A stretch of DNA of 64,000 nucleotides, from the NCBI RefSeq assembly GCF_004348735.1, contig NZ_SMKT01000012.1:21374-85373 (forward strand), written 5' to 3'. The notes under the pieces are model-generated. The model saw only the letters and a program-made list of their open reading frames with translations, was not told where the DNA came from and did no database searches. Origin of the DNA: Actinomadura sp. KC06. GTDB lineage: Bacteria > Actinomycetota > Actinomycetes > Streptosporangiales > Streptosporangiaceae. A program made the position numbers and the translations under genes. Of this stretch, positions 9,169 through 18,860 are shown piece after piece. Position 1 is the stretch's first letter. Each line of letters begins with the position of its first letter.

Positions 9169-9386
9169 TGGAGAATAGTCGAGATGAGCTGACTCACGTC
9201 TCCTGGCGAAAGAGCAGCAGATCTCAAGAATTCGAAGACTGCGTGCGTGTTGCCCGAATCGGAAACAGCTGCGCCATCAGCGACAGCAAGGACCCGGACC
9301 AGGTTATGATCACACTCGCCGTCAAAGACCTCCGACACTTCATCCACTCCATCTGCTCCGGAGAGCACGACCTGCCTCTACCCTGA
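9165..9386 (+). CDS. DUF397 domain protein
   Basis: 73 residues starting inside the STAND stop codon (ATGATG at 9165/9168), so translationally coupled. The family core is visible: WRKSSRSQEFEDCVRVA, then CAISDSKDPD, then a terminal FIHSICSGEH. DUF397 proteins are small actinobacterial proteins usually encoded beside XRE regulators, where some act as partners or antitoxin-like factors in development. Here no XRE gene is adjacent and the partner appears to be the STAND protein, which is unusual. Confidence 0.85.
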   Translation: MMENSRDELTHVSWRKSSRSQEFEDCVRVARIGNSCAISDSKDPDQVMITLAVKDLRHFIHSICSGEHDLPLP

Positions 9387-9615
9387 AACGGCTGCACAGG
9401 ACCACCGACATCGAATATGAAGGTGCCCGAAAAGGAAGCGGCAACGGTCCTGCACTCGCCCGACACGATGACCGTGCCCTTGTGAACGCTTCCCCGCCTC
9501 ACCGAGATCCATGGCCTCTCTGGCATGCGGCCCCTGGGTCATCGGCAGAGCTGCGCGAGCTGCGGCGGGAGAGGATGTTGGGGCTGAGGCAGGACCCCCG
9601 GGATGGATCGTTCGG

Positions 9616-10263
9616 TTAAGGGCCGAGGTAGGCCATTAGGGCCTTGCCGCGTGGGGAGAGGCGGTATCCGGTCTCCAGGCTTTCGGTTAGGCCGAGGGAT
9701 TTGAGGCGGCGGACGTCGGCTTTGAACGGGAGTTTGTCGCGGTCCAGGCGTTCGGCCAGGTCCATGGCGCGCAGGCCGGGGTGTTCCTCGATGAGGCGCA
9801 GGACCTCGCGGGTCCAGGGGCCGCGGCGGCTGCGGGTGTCGATGGCGTCCAGGGCGGCTTTGAGGTCGGCCAGTTCCTGGTCGGTCAGGTCGGCGTTGCC
9901 GGCCAGCTCCGCTCTGGGATCGGGGCCGCCCAGATGGAGCATGACGCGGTGGTAGCCGCCCTGCTTGGTGCTCTTGGACAGGGCGGTGAGCAGCGCCGCG
10001 CGGCTTTTGAAGCCCGAGCGCAGGGCGTCCTCCTCGGTGATCTCCTCGGGGGTGACGGCCGTGACCGAGTCGATGACGATGATCCCCGCCCAGGTGCGCT
10101 GGGTGCTCCCGGCGCGGGCCCGGGGCTCGGCCCACACCCGGAACACCCGGTCGATCCGTCCGCCTGCGATCCCCTCAAGGACCTCTCGCTTGAACAGCAC
10201 AGTTCCCTCCCGGGTGATGCGCCTCTCGTCCTGCAACTTCATGCGGGGGACCCAATAGGTCAT
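9616..10263 (-). CDS. ASCH-like domain protein with winged-helix tail
   Basis: 215 residues from ATG 10263; an ATG at 10242 is an alternative, neither with a clear ribosome-binding site. Residues 15-95 resemble an ASCH/PUA-like RNA-binding domain (GTVLFKREVLEGIAGGRIDR, then WAGIIVIDSV, then SGFKSRAALLTAL). Residues 140-215 look like a winged helix (RLIEEHPGLRAMDLAERLDR, then VRRLKSLGLTESLETGYRLS), so the protein may bind RNA, DNA or both. It stands alone. The function is not assigned beyond the fold. Confidence 0.65.
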   Translation of the reverse strand: MTYWVPRMKLQDERRITREGTVLFKREVLEGIAGGRIDRVFRVWAEPRARAGSTQRTWAGIIVIDSVTAVTPEEITEEDALRSGFKSRAALLTALSKSTKQGGYHRVMLHLGGPDPRAELAGNADLTDQELADLKAALDAIDTRSRRGPWTREVLRLIEEHPGLRAMDLAERLDRDKLPFKADVRRLKSLGLTESLETGYRLSPRGKALMAYLGP

Positions 10264-10642
10264 GCTAAGCGAGCTGCAGGAGGCCGCCCGAGCAGGAACG
10301 ATGACCCGAACGGCCACCTCGACCGAATGAGCCGCCGACCTCCGCGGCTTGGGCACAGTGCCGCGCCTCGCCACAGCTGACCGGCCGAGGAACCGCCGGT
10401 CACCACTGGCGGACGAGTTCGATCGAGGGTCACGCTGGCAGCGCCGAGATCCCGTTAGGGCTTACCTCACCAGGCGGCCGCGAGCGTTCAACAGCGTTGG
10501 AGGGTCGTGCTGGTCGTCGACGATGTGTCGGCGGGACGCATGGCGGCGGCCGCGAACAGTGCGGTGGCCAAGGCGACGATTCCGGCCACGCCGCCGACGA
10601 GGTGGAGCCAGTCGGTATGGGCTTGCTGGTGTCTGGGCGGTA
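10264..10642. other. Gap between ASCH-like and DUF3500 genes
   Basis: 379 bp lacking a supported gene. On the minus strand, about 10500-10640, a short frame just after the DUF3500 stop encodes one hydrophobic helix (LHLVGGVAGIVALATALFAA) with no start or ribosome-binding site. It could be a frameshifted tail of the DUF3500 gene or a remnant. Confidence 0.35.
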
Positions 10643-11722
10643 CTACCGGTTCTCAGGGGTCATGTGGTGCTGGCGGTAATGGTCGGCCAAGATGTCGTCG
10701 CCGAAGTCATCCGCGGGGTTGCGCCAGACCGAGTGGATGTGGGCGCCGTTGTTTTGAGAGTTGTCGTGTTCGATCAGCAGGACCGGTCCTTGGATACGGA
10801 AGTAGTGCCGGTCTCCGGGTGATGTGCCGCCGGCCCAGGCGAACACCAGGTTATGCAGGCCGGCACGCTCGATTTTGTGGAGCTGCGCTGCCGCCGCGTC
10901 CGATGGCAGCCGTCCGGCGAAGGCTTCGACGATGGCGAACAGGTCGCCGAGCTGGTCCTCGCGCAGCGCGTCTCCGGGCAGCCCGCGGGGGTCGTCGCGC
11001 ACGTAGCTGAGGATGTCGCGCTCGGCCTCGCTGATCACGTAGTCGGGCTCGGGCGCGAACACCGGATCCGGCCGCTCGACGTGACCGATCTTGGGTGTGA
11101 TGCGGGTCGCCAGATCCGGCGGCGGTCGATGGTGGATGATCGCGGTGGCGCGTTGCGCGGGGTCGAGGGAATTGACGAAGCGGAAGCCGGCCTCCTCGTC
11201 ATCGGCGAGCGGGGCGAGTGTCCCGAAGGTCGCCGGCTGCGAGCCGAGCAACGACGGGGTGGGAGACACGTAACGTCCGTCCACCACCGTGAAGTTGAGC
11301 GAAACATGGTGCCCGGCGAGCTGCCATCCCCACGCGCCGGTGTCGCCGGGACGGCCGAACACCTTGAAGCAGTACCGTCCCGGGTCGAACAGGTCCGCGC
11401 TCGCCGGACGTCTCGCGGCGGTCAGCGCGCGGAGCACATGCTCCATGGCGATCACCGAGACGACCTTGGCGTAGCCGGGCATGCTGGTACCGGACACGAT
11501 CAACTCGTGCGCGAGCTTGCGTTGCGCCTCGTCCAGCGCGCCGATCGGCAAGCCGTCGCGTTGCCTGGCGGGCAGGAACGACCAGTCGCGCCGCTGAGCC
11601 TCATCGGCGAAGTCGAAACCGACCTTGTCGCGCTGCGCCTCGGTCAGCGCCGCAAGGAGGGCGGCTGCGGCTTCGGCCATCGCACGTGCGGTCTCAGGAG
11701 CAGTCCGCGCCAACTCGTCCAC
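10643..11722 (-). CDS. DUF3500 domain-containing protein
   Basis: 359 residues from GTG 11722, where the protein begins like its family (MDELAR, then an Ala-rich helix ending TEAQRDKVGFDFADEA); the frame also allows 11773. Family features are the early RRDWSFLPARQRDGLPIGAL block, FGRPGDTGAWGWQLAGHHVS, and the terminal HYFRIQGPVLLIEHDNSQNN plus HIHSVWRNPADDFG. The histidine- and aspartate-rich patches suggest a metal-binding enzyme, but no reaction is established for DUF3500. No signal peptide is visible with this start. It has no operon partner. Confidence 0.8.
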   Translation of the reverse strand: MDELARTAPETARAMAEAAAALLAALTEAQRDKVGFDFADEAQRRDWSFLPARQRDGLPIGALDEAQRKLAHELIVSGTSMPGYAKVVSVIAMEHVLRALTAARRPASADLFDPGRYCFKVFGRPGDTGAWGWQLAGHHVSLNFTVVDGRYVSPTPSLLGSQPATFGTLAPLADDEEAGFRFVNSLDPAQRATAIIHHRPPPDLATRITPKIGHVERPDPVFAPEPDYVISEAERDILSYVRDDPRGLPGDALREDQLGDLFAIVEAFAGRLPSDAAAAQLHKIERAGLHNLVFAWAGGTSPGDRHYFRIQGPVLLIEHDNSQNNGAHIHSVWRNPADDFGDDILADHYRQHHMTPENR

Positions 11723-12215
11723 TGTCCATCCCCCGCTCTCAAAGCCTGCACAACCCCCGGTCCAGCGGGCCATTCTGGCAGCTGACGATCAAGGCGTCGT
11801 GGCTTGAGCCCCAGCGTAGCCGGAGGGCTTGAGCAAGGAACGCCGGCCTGGACGTTCACTACCGGCCGCGGGGAAAGGCGCCCGACCGCCCTAATGAGCA
11901 GCAGATCAGGGTGGTGGCGCGGAGCGCGATGAATTTTGGGGGAACCGGCGGTCTGAGTGTGGAGTGATCACCACTGAGCACGAGCTGATCGAGCGTTTGA
12001 CGCCGATCGGTGAGGAGCTGGGACCGTCCCGGCGCGGGAGGAAATACAGGGAGGCACGGATGCGGAAATTGGATCAGCCCGTCAACCTGCGCCTGGTGAA
12101 AAGCACGGCCTTCCCGTCCGGAGTCCTCGAACTGGTGTACGCGCCAGCCGACAAATAAGACCGGGAAGGCGACGCATCGTCACGGTGTGGGCTCGGTCGT
12201 TCGCCCGCGCGCCTG
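11723..12215. other. Intergenic region with one doubtful small ORF
   Basis: 493 bp between the DUF3500 and MFS genes. Apart from the 64-codon ORF at 11964-12158, nothing recognisable was found: no hairpin, repeat or RNA gene. Confidence 0.4.
11964..12158 (+). CDS. Small hypothetical protein
   Basis: A 64-residue frame from GTG 11964, Arg/Lys-rich in the middle (GPSRRGRKYREARMRKLDQP) with a hydrophobic C-terminal strand pair (LRLVKSTAFPSGVLELVYAP). TGGG and GGAG-like bases lie upstream but the site is weak. No family recognised; it may be a real small gene or chance. Confidence 0.3.
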   Translation: MITTEHELIERLTPIGEELGPSRRGRKYREARMRKLDQPVNLRLVKSTAFPSGVLELVYAPADK

Positions 12216-13487
12216 TCACGAGGTGGGGGTGCCTGAGGACTGTTGGTTCGCCGCTTGGAGTGAATCGTGATCGTGGGAGGTCGCCGTCCTCGGCCTTCCT
12301 ACGAGGCGGGGCTTTCCTGCGCTGAAGGACAGGGCCGCCTGGACGACGCATATCGCCATGAGGACCGATACCGGCGTGGTCCAGGAACCGGTGACGTCCC
12401 GCAGCACGCCGACGGTGAACGGACCGAGTGCGGCGAGGAGGTAGCCGGCGCTCTGCGCCATCGCCGACAGGGCGGCGGTGTCCGTCGCGGTGCGGGTTCG
12501 CATGCTGAACAGCGCCAGGGTCAGTGGGAACACGCCGCCGCCGATGCCGATGAGCACCGCCCAGAGCCAGGGGACCGACTCCGGACGGAGCAGGAGGCCG
12601 GCCAGGCCGACGATCTGGACGGCGGTCATCCCCGCGCCGAGGGCTCCCTGCCGCCGTAGCCGTGCGGCCAGGACCGGGACGACGAAGTACACCGGTACGC
12701 CGACGAGGAGCGCGGCGGCCAGGAGGGTGCCGGCCTCGCCCGGTGCGAAGCCGGCGTCGATGTAGATGGTCGGCAGCCAGGCCATGACGACGAAGGCGAG
12801 GACGGACTGCGTCGCGAACAGGAGGGTGACCGCCCAGGCGACCGGACTGCGCATCATGGCCGTCATCGACGCGCGGGATCCGGCCGGGGTGCGGCTCCGG
12901 CGCAGCTGGGGCAGCCAGATCGCCAGAGCGGCGGCGGCGAGGACGGACCAGGCCGCGAGGCCGCCCCGCCAGCCGCCGGCGGCGTCCCCGATCGGCACGG
13001 TCGCGGCGGCGCCGATCGCGGCCCCGGCGGACATGGCGGCACTGTAGGCGCCGGTGACCTCGCCGGCGCGGGCCGGGAACTCGATCTTGACGATCACGGG
13101 GATCAGCACGTTGCCCACCGCGATGCCGGCGCAGGCGACGAAGGTGCCGGCGAGGAGCGCGGCCTCGCCGCCGACACGGACCAGCTGCCCGGCCAGGAGC
13201 AGTCCGAGCGCGAGGGCGAGCCCGGCCTGCGCGCCCACCCGCCGGATGAGCAGGGGCGTCACCAGGGCGATGCCGCCGAAGCACGCGACCGGCAGGGTCG
13301 CCGCGGTCGACGTGGCGAGCGTGGACATCGCGAGATCGGCGCGGGCCTGGTCGAGAACGGCGCCGAGGCTCGTCACCGCGACACGGAGGTTCACGGCGAC
13401 GAGGACGACGGCGACCAGCACCACCAGCGGTCGCCTGAGCGCGCCGCGAGCGGGTGCCGCCCCGGTGGCCTGGCCGTTCCTGGTCAC
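12216..13487 (-). CDS. MFS transporter, CynX/NimT type
   Basis: 423 residues from GTG 13487 with about twelve membrane helices. The opening (VAVNLRVAVTSLGAVLDQ), the early ACFGGIALVTPLLIRRVG and the mid-protein VIVKIEFPARAGEVTGAYSA are characteristic of the CynX/NimT subfamily, which includes cyanate and 2-nitroimidazole transporters. It lies 97 bp downstream of the uridine phosphorylase gene on the same strand and may be cotranscribed, so a nucleobase or related heterocycle is a reasonable guess for the substrate. The C-terminal 30 residues are hydrophilic and cytosolic. Confidence 0.85.
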   Translation of the reverse strand: MTRNGQATGAAPARGALRRPLVVLVAVVLVAVNLRVAVTSLGAVLDQARADLAMSTLATSTAATLPVACFGGIALVTPLLIRRVGAQAGLALALGLLLAGQLVRVGGEAALLAGTFVACAGIAVGNVLIPVIVKIEFPARAGEVTGAYSAAMSAGAAIGAAATVPIGDAAGGWRGGLAAWSVLAAAALAIWLPQLRRSRTPAGSRASMTAMMRSPVAWAVTLLFATQSVLAFVVMAWLPTIYIDAGFAPGEAGTLLAAALLVGVPVYFVVPVLAARLRRQGALGAGMTAVQIVGLAGLLLRPESVPWLWAVLIGIGGGVFPLTLALFSMRTRTATDTAALSAMAQSAGYLLAALGPFTVGVLRDVTGSWTTPVSVLMAICVVQAALSFSAGKPRLVGRPRTATSHDHDSLQAANQQSSGTPTS

Positions 13488-13584
13488 GTCGCGTCCCGTT
13501 CACCAGGGGTGCCCGGCGCCGCGCGGAACGCGGTGTGTGCCTGGGAGCCCCGGCGTCTCGCGGTGGATCCGTCGTCCGGGTTCA

Positions 13585-14367
13585 TCACGCCCCGAGGGTC
13601 GGCTGCGCGGACGTGCCGGACCGTGCGCTCGCCGCGATGAGCGCGCGCACCGCGTCGACGGCGGTGGCGAACAGCGGGGCGGCGGAGGGGGCGGTGCCGG
13701 TGTCGATGGCGTCCTGGCTCCACATCATCACGACGCCGCCCGTGCGCACCTTGAGCACGGTGCCGACGATGAACACGGCGGCGGTCTCCATCTCCGAGCA
13801 GACGGCCCCGCCTCGGCGCCATGCCTCGAAACGCTCGGTCAGCGCGGCCGCCAGCGGCATCCGCTCCGGTTCCGTCTCGCCGTAGTAGGAGTCCTTGGTG
13901 TGCGCGGGTCCGCACGTGTACGGGACGCCCGCGCGGTCCGCGGCAGCGCGCAGCGCGAGCACCACGTCGATGTCCGCGACCGCCGGGAACTCGACCGGCA
14001 GGTACTGCCTGGTGGTGCCCTCGTCGCGGATCGCCGCGGTGAGGACGGCCAGCTCGCCGTTGCGGGTCTCGGGCCGCATCGAGCCCGACACGCCGACCCG
14101 GATCATCGTGTCGACCCCGAGCGCGGCCAGCTCTTCCACGGCCAGGGCGGTGGACGGTCCGCCGACGCCGGTGGAGGTCACGATGACGGTCGCGCCGCCG
14201 GCCGTGCCGCGCCAGGTCTCGAACTCGCGGTTGCGGACGACGAACTCGGGATCATCGAGGAGCGCGGCGATCGAGGCCACCTGGTCGGGGTTGCCGGGCA
14301 GGAGGGCGTACCGTCCCACGTCCCGGGCGCGAAGGTGCAGGTGGTGGGCCAGCTTGTCGCCGTTCAT
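13585..14367 (-). CDS. udp: Uridine phosphorylase-like nucleoside phosphorylase
   Basis: 260 residues, close to the usual 250-260. ATG 14367 follows GGAGGT at ideal spacing; the longer frame to 14415 is not needed. It splits a nucleoside with phosphate into base and (deoxy)ribose-1-phosphate. NP-I family signs: YALLPGNPDQV near the start, IVTSTGVGGPSTALAVEEL, RVGVSGSMRPE, and the ribose-binding SEMETAAVF. This pattern fits uridine phosphorylase better than the hexameric purine enzyme. It is divergent from an FCD regulator (14491), and the transporter, amidohydrolase and purine phosphorylase genes beyond it suggest a nucleoside salvage island. Specificity is inferred. Confidence 0.85.
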   Translation of the reverse strand: MNGDKLAHHLHLRARDVGRYALLPGNPDQVASIAALLDDPEFVVRNREFETWRGTAGGATVIVTSTGVGGPSTALAVEELAALGVDTMIRVGVSGSMRPETRNGELAVLTAAIRDEGTTRQYLPVEFPAVADIDVVLALRAAADRAGVPYTCGPAHTKDSYYGETEPERMPLAAALTERFEAWRRGGAVCSEMETAAVFIVGTVLKVRTGGVVMMWSQDAIDTGTAPSAAPLFATAVDAVRALIAASARSGTSAQPTLGA

Positions 14368-14382
14368 CCAGTTACCTCCGTG

Positions 14383-14436
14383 TGTCAATTGCGGCCATAG
14401 AGTGTCATAACCCAACTACGTTCGTCACTATTGACA
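14383..14436. promoter_or_regulatory. Inverted repeat, candidate FCD-regulator operator
   Basis: TGTCAAT (14383-14389) and ATTGACA (14430-14436) are exact reverse complements 40 bp apart, between udp and the FCD regulator. The right arm overlaps the -35 box of the regulator promoter, fitting autoregulation. Confidence 0.4.
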
Positions 14437-14459
14437 TACGCGGACAAGGCACCTACGGT
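14431..14459 (+). promoter_or_regulatory. Sigma-70-type promoter of the FCD regulator
   Basis: TTGACA (14431-14436), 17-bp spacer, TACGGT (14454-14459), followed by a 31-bp leader to GTG 14491. A consensus -35 at optimal spacing. Confidence 0.6.
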
Positions 14460-14490
14460 TCCGGCACGGCCTGACGACGAGGAGGCGCCC

Positions 14491-15237
14491 GTGCGGTACA
14501 CGCCGGCGATGGAGTCCGCGCTTCTGGCGTTCATGAACGTCCAGGAAGGCCCCGTAGGGGCGCGGGCGGCCACCCGGCACCTGCGCGGACGCGGCTTCGA
14601 CGTCAGCGAGTCGACCGTCAGCCGGCTGCTCAACGACCTCGACGAGCGGTCCCTCACCCTGTCCCTGGGGAAGAAGGGGCGGATCCTCACCGAGGAGGGG
14701 AGCCGCGTCGCGGCCAACCAGCGGCTGGACAGCCGCCGGGAGTCGTCCTTCGCCGACGCCCTCGCGCTGCGCGACGTCCACGACCTGATCGACCACCTGA
14801 TCGGGCGGCGGGGGATCGAGCGCGAGGCCGCGCGGGCCGCCGCGCTCCGGGCGCGCCCGGAGGAGCTCACCCGCCTCCGGGAGATGGTCGAGACGAGCGG
14901 CGAGGCGCGCTGGCGGGAGCGGCTCGCCTTTCACAAGATGATCGGCCAGTCCTCGCACAACAAGCAGATCCAGGCCATCAGCACCACCCTGTTCGACGAG
15001 CGCCTCGACGTGCTCGAACGACTGCTCATCATGATCGGAATCAAGCAGGATGCACTGCTTCGGTGGGACCAGGAGCACCGCGACATCGTCGCGAGCATCT
15101 CGGACCGGGATGCCGACGGCGCCGAGCGGCTCATGGTCGTGCATCTCGACGGAATGATCCGTGAGACGGAGCACTTCGCCAACAGCGGAAACGCTCACGT
15201 CATCCACACGCTGCTCGCGGAAAACGACCTCGCGTAG
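14491..15237 (+). CDS. FCD-type transcriptional regulator
   Basis: 248 residues from GTG 14491, which has GGAGG six bases upstream; the frame opens at TTG 14431, but that lies in the promoter. Residues 1-75 form a winged helix unlike the classical GntR type and closer to the NrpR/RNase R winged helix ([20 protein letters not shown]). Residues 95-230 are an all-helical FCD ligand domain with metal-ligand-type histidines ([11 protein letters not shown], then [13 protein letters not shown]). It is placed between udp and the ABC/salvage operon that starts 56 bp downstream, and probably senses a nucleoside or breakdown product. Confidence 0.8.
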   Translation: MRYTPAMESALLAFMNVQEGPVGARAATRHLRGRGFDVSESTVSRLLNDLDERSLTLSLGKKGRILTEEGSRVAANQRLDSRRESSFADALALRDVHDLIDHLIGRRGIEREAARAAALRARPEELTRLREMVETSGEARWRERLAFHKMIGQSSHNKQIQAISTTLFDERLDVLERLLIMIGIKQDALLRWDQEHRDIVASISDRDADGAERLMVVHLDGMIRETEHFANSGNAHVIHTLLAENDLA

Positions 15238-15293
15238 AGCGCTACCCCTTCCTCAACACAGCGATCACGACGACGACTCTTTCGGGAGCACGA

Positions 15294-16346
15294 ATGACTC
15301 ACTTCTGCGCGCCGCCCGGCCTTGGCCGGCGGTCCTTCCTCCGGGTCGCGGGCCGGAGCGCGGCCGTGGTGGCGGCCGGCTCGGCCGTCCCGTGGCTGGC
15401 CGCATGCGGTTCCAGCGCCGCCGGCGGCGGCGACTCCGGCAAGGGCCGGTTCACGGTGAAGCTCGCCTGGATTCCCAACGCGGAGTACGCGGGCATCTTC
15501 GTCGGGGCCGAGGACGGGCTCTACACCAAGCAGGGACTCGACGTCGAGGTCCTGCCGGGCGGGCCGAACTCCGCGGTCGTCCCCATGGTCACGACGAACC
15601 GCGTCGACCTCGGCGTCGAGGCGATCCCGGAGAACGTCGCCACCGCCGTCGCCCGTGGCTCGAAGCTGAAGATCGTCGGTGCCGGGCTGCTGAAGAGCCC
15701 CGAGTCCTGGATCTCGCTCGCCGACCGTCCGGTCAGGAACCCGAAGGAGATCGAGGGCAAGAAGCTCGGCATCACCCTGGCCGGGAAGAACACGGCCCTG
15801 GTGTTCATGAAGCGCAACGGCGTCGACGTCAGCAAGGTGAAGCTGGTGCCGATCCAGTTCGATCCCGCGCCGCTCGCGGCCCGCGAGGTGGACGCGATCT
15901 GGGGATTCGCGTCCAACCAGCCGGTGTCGCTGGCGCTCCGCGGGGTCAAGACGCACGTGATGCCGCTGGCCGACTTCGGGTTCAACCGGATGCAGAGCGT
16001 CTTCTTCGCGTCCCAGAAGACGCTGGACGACCCCGCCGCCCGCGAGCGCGCCCGCAAGTTCATGACCGCCAGCAGGCTGGGCTGGGAGGCGGCGCTGCGC
16101 GACCAGAAGCACGCCGCCGACGTGATCATCAAGAGGTACGGCGCCAAGCTCGGGCTGAAGCTCGACGAGCAGGCCAAGTCGCTCGCCGCCATCGCGCCCT
16201 ACGTCAAGGGCGACGGGTCCGGCATCGGGGCCAAGGGCCTGTTCTGGATGTCGGACGCGCTCATCGAGGAGACGATCACGAGCCTGACCAGCATCGGGAT
16301 CAAGCTCGACAAGTCGCTCTTCACCAACGAGCTGCTCGGGGGATGA
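15294..16346 (+). CDS. NMT1/THI5-like ABC substrate-binding lipoprotein
   Basis: 350 residues. The leader has both an S-F-L-R-type Tat motif after paired arginines ([10 protein letters not shown]) and a lipobox-like L-A-A-C, so it is exported and lipid-anchored. The mature part is the NMT1/THI5/SsuA binding fold: [20 protein letters not shown], then [21 protein letters not shown], then [21 protein letters not shown]. Relatives bind pyrimidines, riboflavin, sulfonates or nitrate. Beside phosphorylases and a deaminase-like amidohydrolase, a pyrimidine or other nucleobase is most likely. First gene of a five-gene overlapping operon (15294-20854). Confidence 0.85.
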   Translation: MTHFCAPPGLGRRSFLRVAGRSAAVVAAGSAVPWLAACGSSAAGGGDSGKGRFTVKLAWIPNAEYAGIFVGAEDGLYTKQGLDVEVLPGGPNSAVVPMVTTNRVDLGVEAIPENVATAVARGSKLKIVGAGLLKSPESWISLADRPVRNPKEIEGKKLGITLAGKNTALVFMKRNGVDVSKVKLVPIQFDPAPLAAREVDAIWGFASNQPVSLALRGVKTHVMPLADFGFNRMQSVFFASQKTLDDPAARERARKFMTASRLGWEAALRDQKHAADVIIKRYGAKLGLKLDEQAKSLAAIAPYVKGDGSGIGAKGLFWMSDALIEETITSLTSIGIKLDKSLFTNELLGG

Positions 16347-17194
16347 GGCCCGCCATGCCGGAGGAGAGAACACTGCCGGACACCGAGAAGGCCCGCGCCG
16401 CCTCAGACGGCGTCCCGGACTCGGCGGGGATTCGCACGAGCGGCTTGAAGAAGACGTTCGCCGGGAAAGGGGCGTCGGTCGAGGCGCTGCGCGAGTTCTC
16501 GTTCGAGTCGCGCCGCGGCGAGTTCGTCGGGCTGCTGGGGCCGTCCGGGTGCGGCAAGTCCACGGTCCTGCGCATGCTGGCCGACCTGGAGACCCCCACC
16601 GCCGGGACCGTCACGGTCCACGGCCGGACGCCGCGCGAGCTGCGCGAGGGGCACGGCGTCGGCATCGCGTTCCAGGACGCGGGCCTGCTGCCGTGGCGGA
16701 GCGTGGAGGCCAACATCCGGCTCCCGCAGGAGGTGGCCGGTCACCGCGACGGCGCCGCGGTCGCCGACCTGATCCGGCTCGTCGGCCTCACGGGGTTCGA
16801 GAAGGCGCGGCCGTCGCAGCTCTCCGGAGGCATGCGCCAACGGGTGTCGCTGGCCCGGTCCCTGGTCACCGATCCCGAACTCCTGCTGCTGGACGAGCCG
16901 TTCGGGGCGCTGGACGACCTGACCCGGCAGCGGCTCAACTTCGAGCTGCAGCGGATCTGGGCCGAGCGGGGCACGACCACGGTGCTGGTGACCCATGGCA
17001 TCGCCGAGGCCGTGCTGCTCTCGGACACCGTCGTCCTGATGTCGCCGCGTCCTGGAACGATCCTCGACGTCGTCCGCGTCGACCTGCCCAGGCCGCGCAC
17101 CCCCGAGATACTGCAGGACGCCGCGTTCCACGCGCTCTGCGACGAGCTGTCGGAGAAGCTGTTCACCAGCCGTGAGAACGGGAACGCTCCATGA
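16343..17194 (+). CDS. ABC importer ATP-binding protein
   Basis: 283 residues. The ATG at 16343 overlaps the stop of the binding-protein gene; ATG 16355 is an alternative. Complete ATPase of the SsuB/TauB/ThiZ class: Walker [11 protein letters not shown]-loop [10 protein letters not shown], signature LSGGMRQR, Walker [11 protein letters not shown]-loop GALDD, and H-switch VTHGIAEA. It energises uptake by the adjacent binding protein and permease. The stop overlaps the permease start (ATGA). Confidence 0.9.
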   Translation: MRPAMPEERTLPDTEKARAASDGVPDSAGIRTSGLKKTFAGKGASVEALREFSFESRRGEFVGLLGPSGCGKSTVLRMLADLETPTAGTVTVHGRTPRELREGHGVGIAFQDAGLLPWRSVEANIRLPQEVAGHRDGAAVADLIRLVGLTGFEKARPSQLSGGMRQRVSLARSLVTDPELLLLDEPFGALDDLTRQRLNFELQRIWAERGTTTVLVTHGIAEAVLLSDTVVLMSPRPGTILDVVRVDLPRPRTPEILQDAAFHALCDELSEKLFTSRENGNAP

Positions 17195-18804
17195 ACGCCG
17201 CCGCCGTCCGGCCTCGCATGGCGGGCCTGCGGCACGTCGTCCCGCCGCTCCTGACGGTCGCGGTCCTGGGCGCCGCGTGGCAGGTGATGTCGCTCGGCGG
17301 GCTCGGGTCGCTGGTGCCGCCGCCCGCCGACGTGCTCGCGCAGATGCGGGACGACGCCGGCTACTACGTGCCGAACGCGACCGTCACCATGTCGTCCGCG
17401 TTGCAGGGGTACCTCTGGGGCAACGGCATTGCGATCGCGCTGGCCCTGTGCACGCTGCCGTTCCCCCGCGTCCAGGCGCTGTTCGAGCGGGTCGCGGTCG
17501 GCGCGATCGCGCTGCCGCTCATCGCCATCGCCCCGCTGCTCGCGATCGCCTTCCGCGGCAACGTCCCGAGCGTGATCCTCGCCGCCCAGGCCGTGGTCTT
17601 CACAACGCTGGTCGCCGCCATCCTCGGCCTGGGCAGCGTCGACCGGACCTCGGTGGACGTGGTCCGCGCCGCCGGCGGTTCGGAATGGACGGTGATCCGC
17701 AAGGTGCGGCTGCCCGCCGCGATCCCGAGCCTCGTCGGCGGCCTCCAGGTCGCGGCGCCCAGCGCCATCCTCGGCGCGATCATCGGGGAGTACATGGGCG
17801 GCGAGGAGGGGCTGGGCGTCGCGATGATCCAGGCCCAGGGCGCGTTCGACGTCCCCCGCGCCTGGGGCCTGGCGATCGTGACCTCGCTTCTGGCCGCCGT
17901 GGCGTTCCTGGCGCTGCCGCTGGTCGTGCGGCTGATCCTGCCGTGGACCCGCTCAGCGGACACCGTCCTGGACGCGCGGGCGGCCCGCCCCGGACGACGC
18001 GACGCGCGCCGGGCCGCCCGGGTGCTGCGCGCCGCCTTCGCCGCTGCCGGGACGCTGGCGGGCGTCGTGCTCGGCTGGTGGCTGCTGGTCCTCGTCGTCC
18101 CGGGCGGTACCGAGGTCGCGAGAGGCCCGCTGGAGGTCGCACCGTACTTCGCCACCGGCGACACCCAGCTGGTCACCGCGTCCGGTGAGGCGGAGGAGCC
18201 GCTGCCGTACATGCTGTCGTCGCTGCTGCGCACCCTCGGCGACGCCGGCGTCGGCTTCCTGGTCGGGCTCGTCCTCGCGGTGGCGATGGCGGTGGTCGCG
18301 CACGAGTTCCCGGTGATCGAACGGGTGCTGATGCCCGTCTCGATCGCGCTCCGGTCGATCCCGATCGTGGCCGCGATGCCGCTCCTCGCCCTCATGTTCG
18401 GGCGGGGGATCGTCGCCGTGACGATCCTGATCGCGGTGATGACGTTCTTCCCGATCCTCGTCAACGTCCTGCTCGCCATGAGAGCGGTCCCGCGCAGCGC
18501 CGTGGATCTGCTCACCGCGGTCGGCGCGGGACGCAGGCACCACCTGACGAAGCTCCTCATCCCGTACGCGCTGCCGGCGCTGCTGGCCTCGGTCAAGATC
18601 GCGCTGCCGCTGTCGATCGGCGCGGCCATGGTCGCGGAGTGGCTCGCCACCGGCTACGGGCTGGGCGCCTCCATGACCGTCGCCGCGACGCTGTCGGACT
18701 ACGACTTCGTCTGGGGCGGGGTCGCCATCGTGCTGCTGGCATCGCTCATGGCCTACCGCCTGGCCGCCGCGCTGGAGGACATCGCGCTCAGCCGCCTGGA
18801 GTAA
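17191..18804 (+). CDS. ABC importer permease, two permease domains fused
   Basis: 537 residues, about twice the family's usual 250-270. Two BPD_transp_1 domains sit in tandem: residues 1-255 with coupling motif [21 protein letters not shown], and 275-537 with [20 protein letters not shown], each with about six helices. In most SsuC/ThiX-type systems the channel is a homodimer; here both halves are in one chain and differ in sequence, so the pore should be pseudo-symmetric. An insertion of about 60 residues follows the first helix of the second half ([16 protein letters not shown]). The start overlaps the ATPase stop; 56 bp separate it from the amidohydrolase gene. Confidence 0.9.
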   Translation: MNAAAVRPRMAGLRHVVPPLLTVAVLGAAWQVMSLGGLGSLVPPPADVLAQMRDDAGYYVPNATVTMSSALQGYLWGNGIAIALALCTLPFPRVQALFERVAVGAIALPLIAIAPLLAIAFRGNVPSVILAAQAVVFTTLVAAILGLGSVDRTSVDVVRAAGGSEWTVIRKVRLPAAIPSLVGGLQVAAPSAILGAIIGEYMGGEEGLGVAMIQAQGAFDVPRAWGLAIVTSLLAAVAFLALPLVVRLILPWTRSADTVLDARAARPGRRDARRAARVLRAAFAAAGTLAGVVLGWWLLVLVVPGGTEVARGPLEVAPYFATGDTQLVTASGEAEEPLPYMLSSLLRTLGDAGVGFLVGLVLAVAMAVVAHEFPVIERVLMPVSIALRSIPIVAAMPLLALMFGRGIVAVTILIAVMTFFPILVNVLLAMRAVPRSAVDLLTAVGAGRRHHLTKLLIPYALPALLASVKIALPLSIGAAMVAEWLATGYGLGASMTVAATLSDYDFVWGGVAIVLLASLMAYRLAAALEDIALSRLE

Positions 18805-18860
18805 TCGGAAGGCACGACCGTTCACGGTCCCGGACACCGGGACGTAGGAGAAGGCGAATC

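Noticed and set aside
12082..13503. 473-codon minus-strand ORF overlapping the MFS gene
   Set aside because: Arg/Gly/Pro-rich translation of the transporter in another frame; the 12216-13487 frame has clear helices and family motifs.
15161..16342. Long N-terminal extension of the ABC ATPase frame
   Set aside because: Antigenic shadow of the binding-protein gene in another frame; the ATPase begins at 16343.
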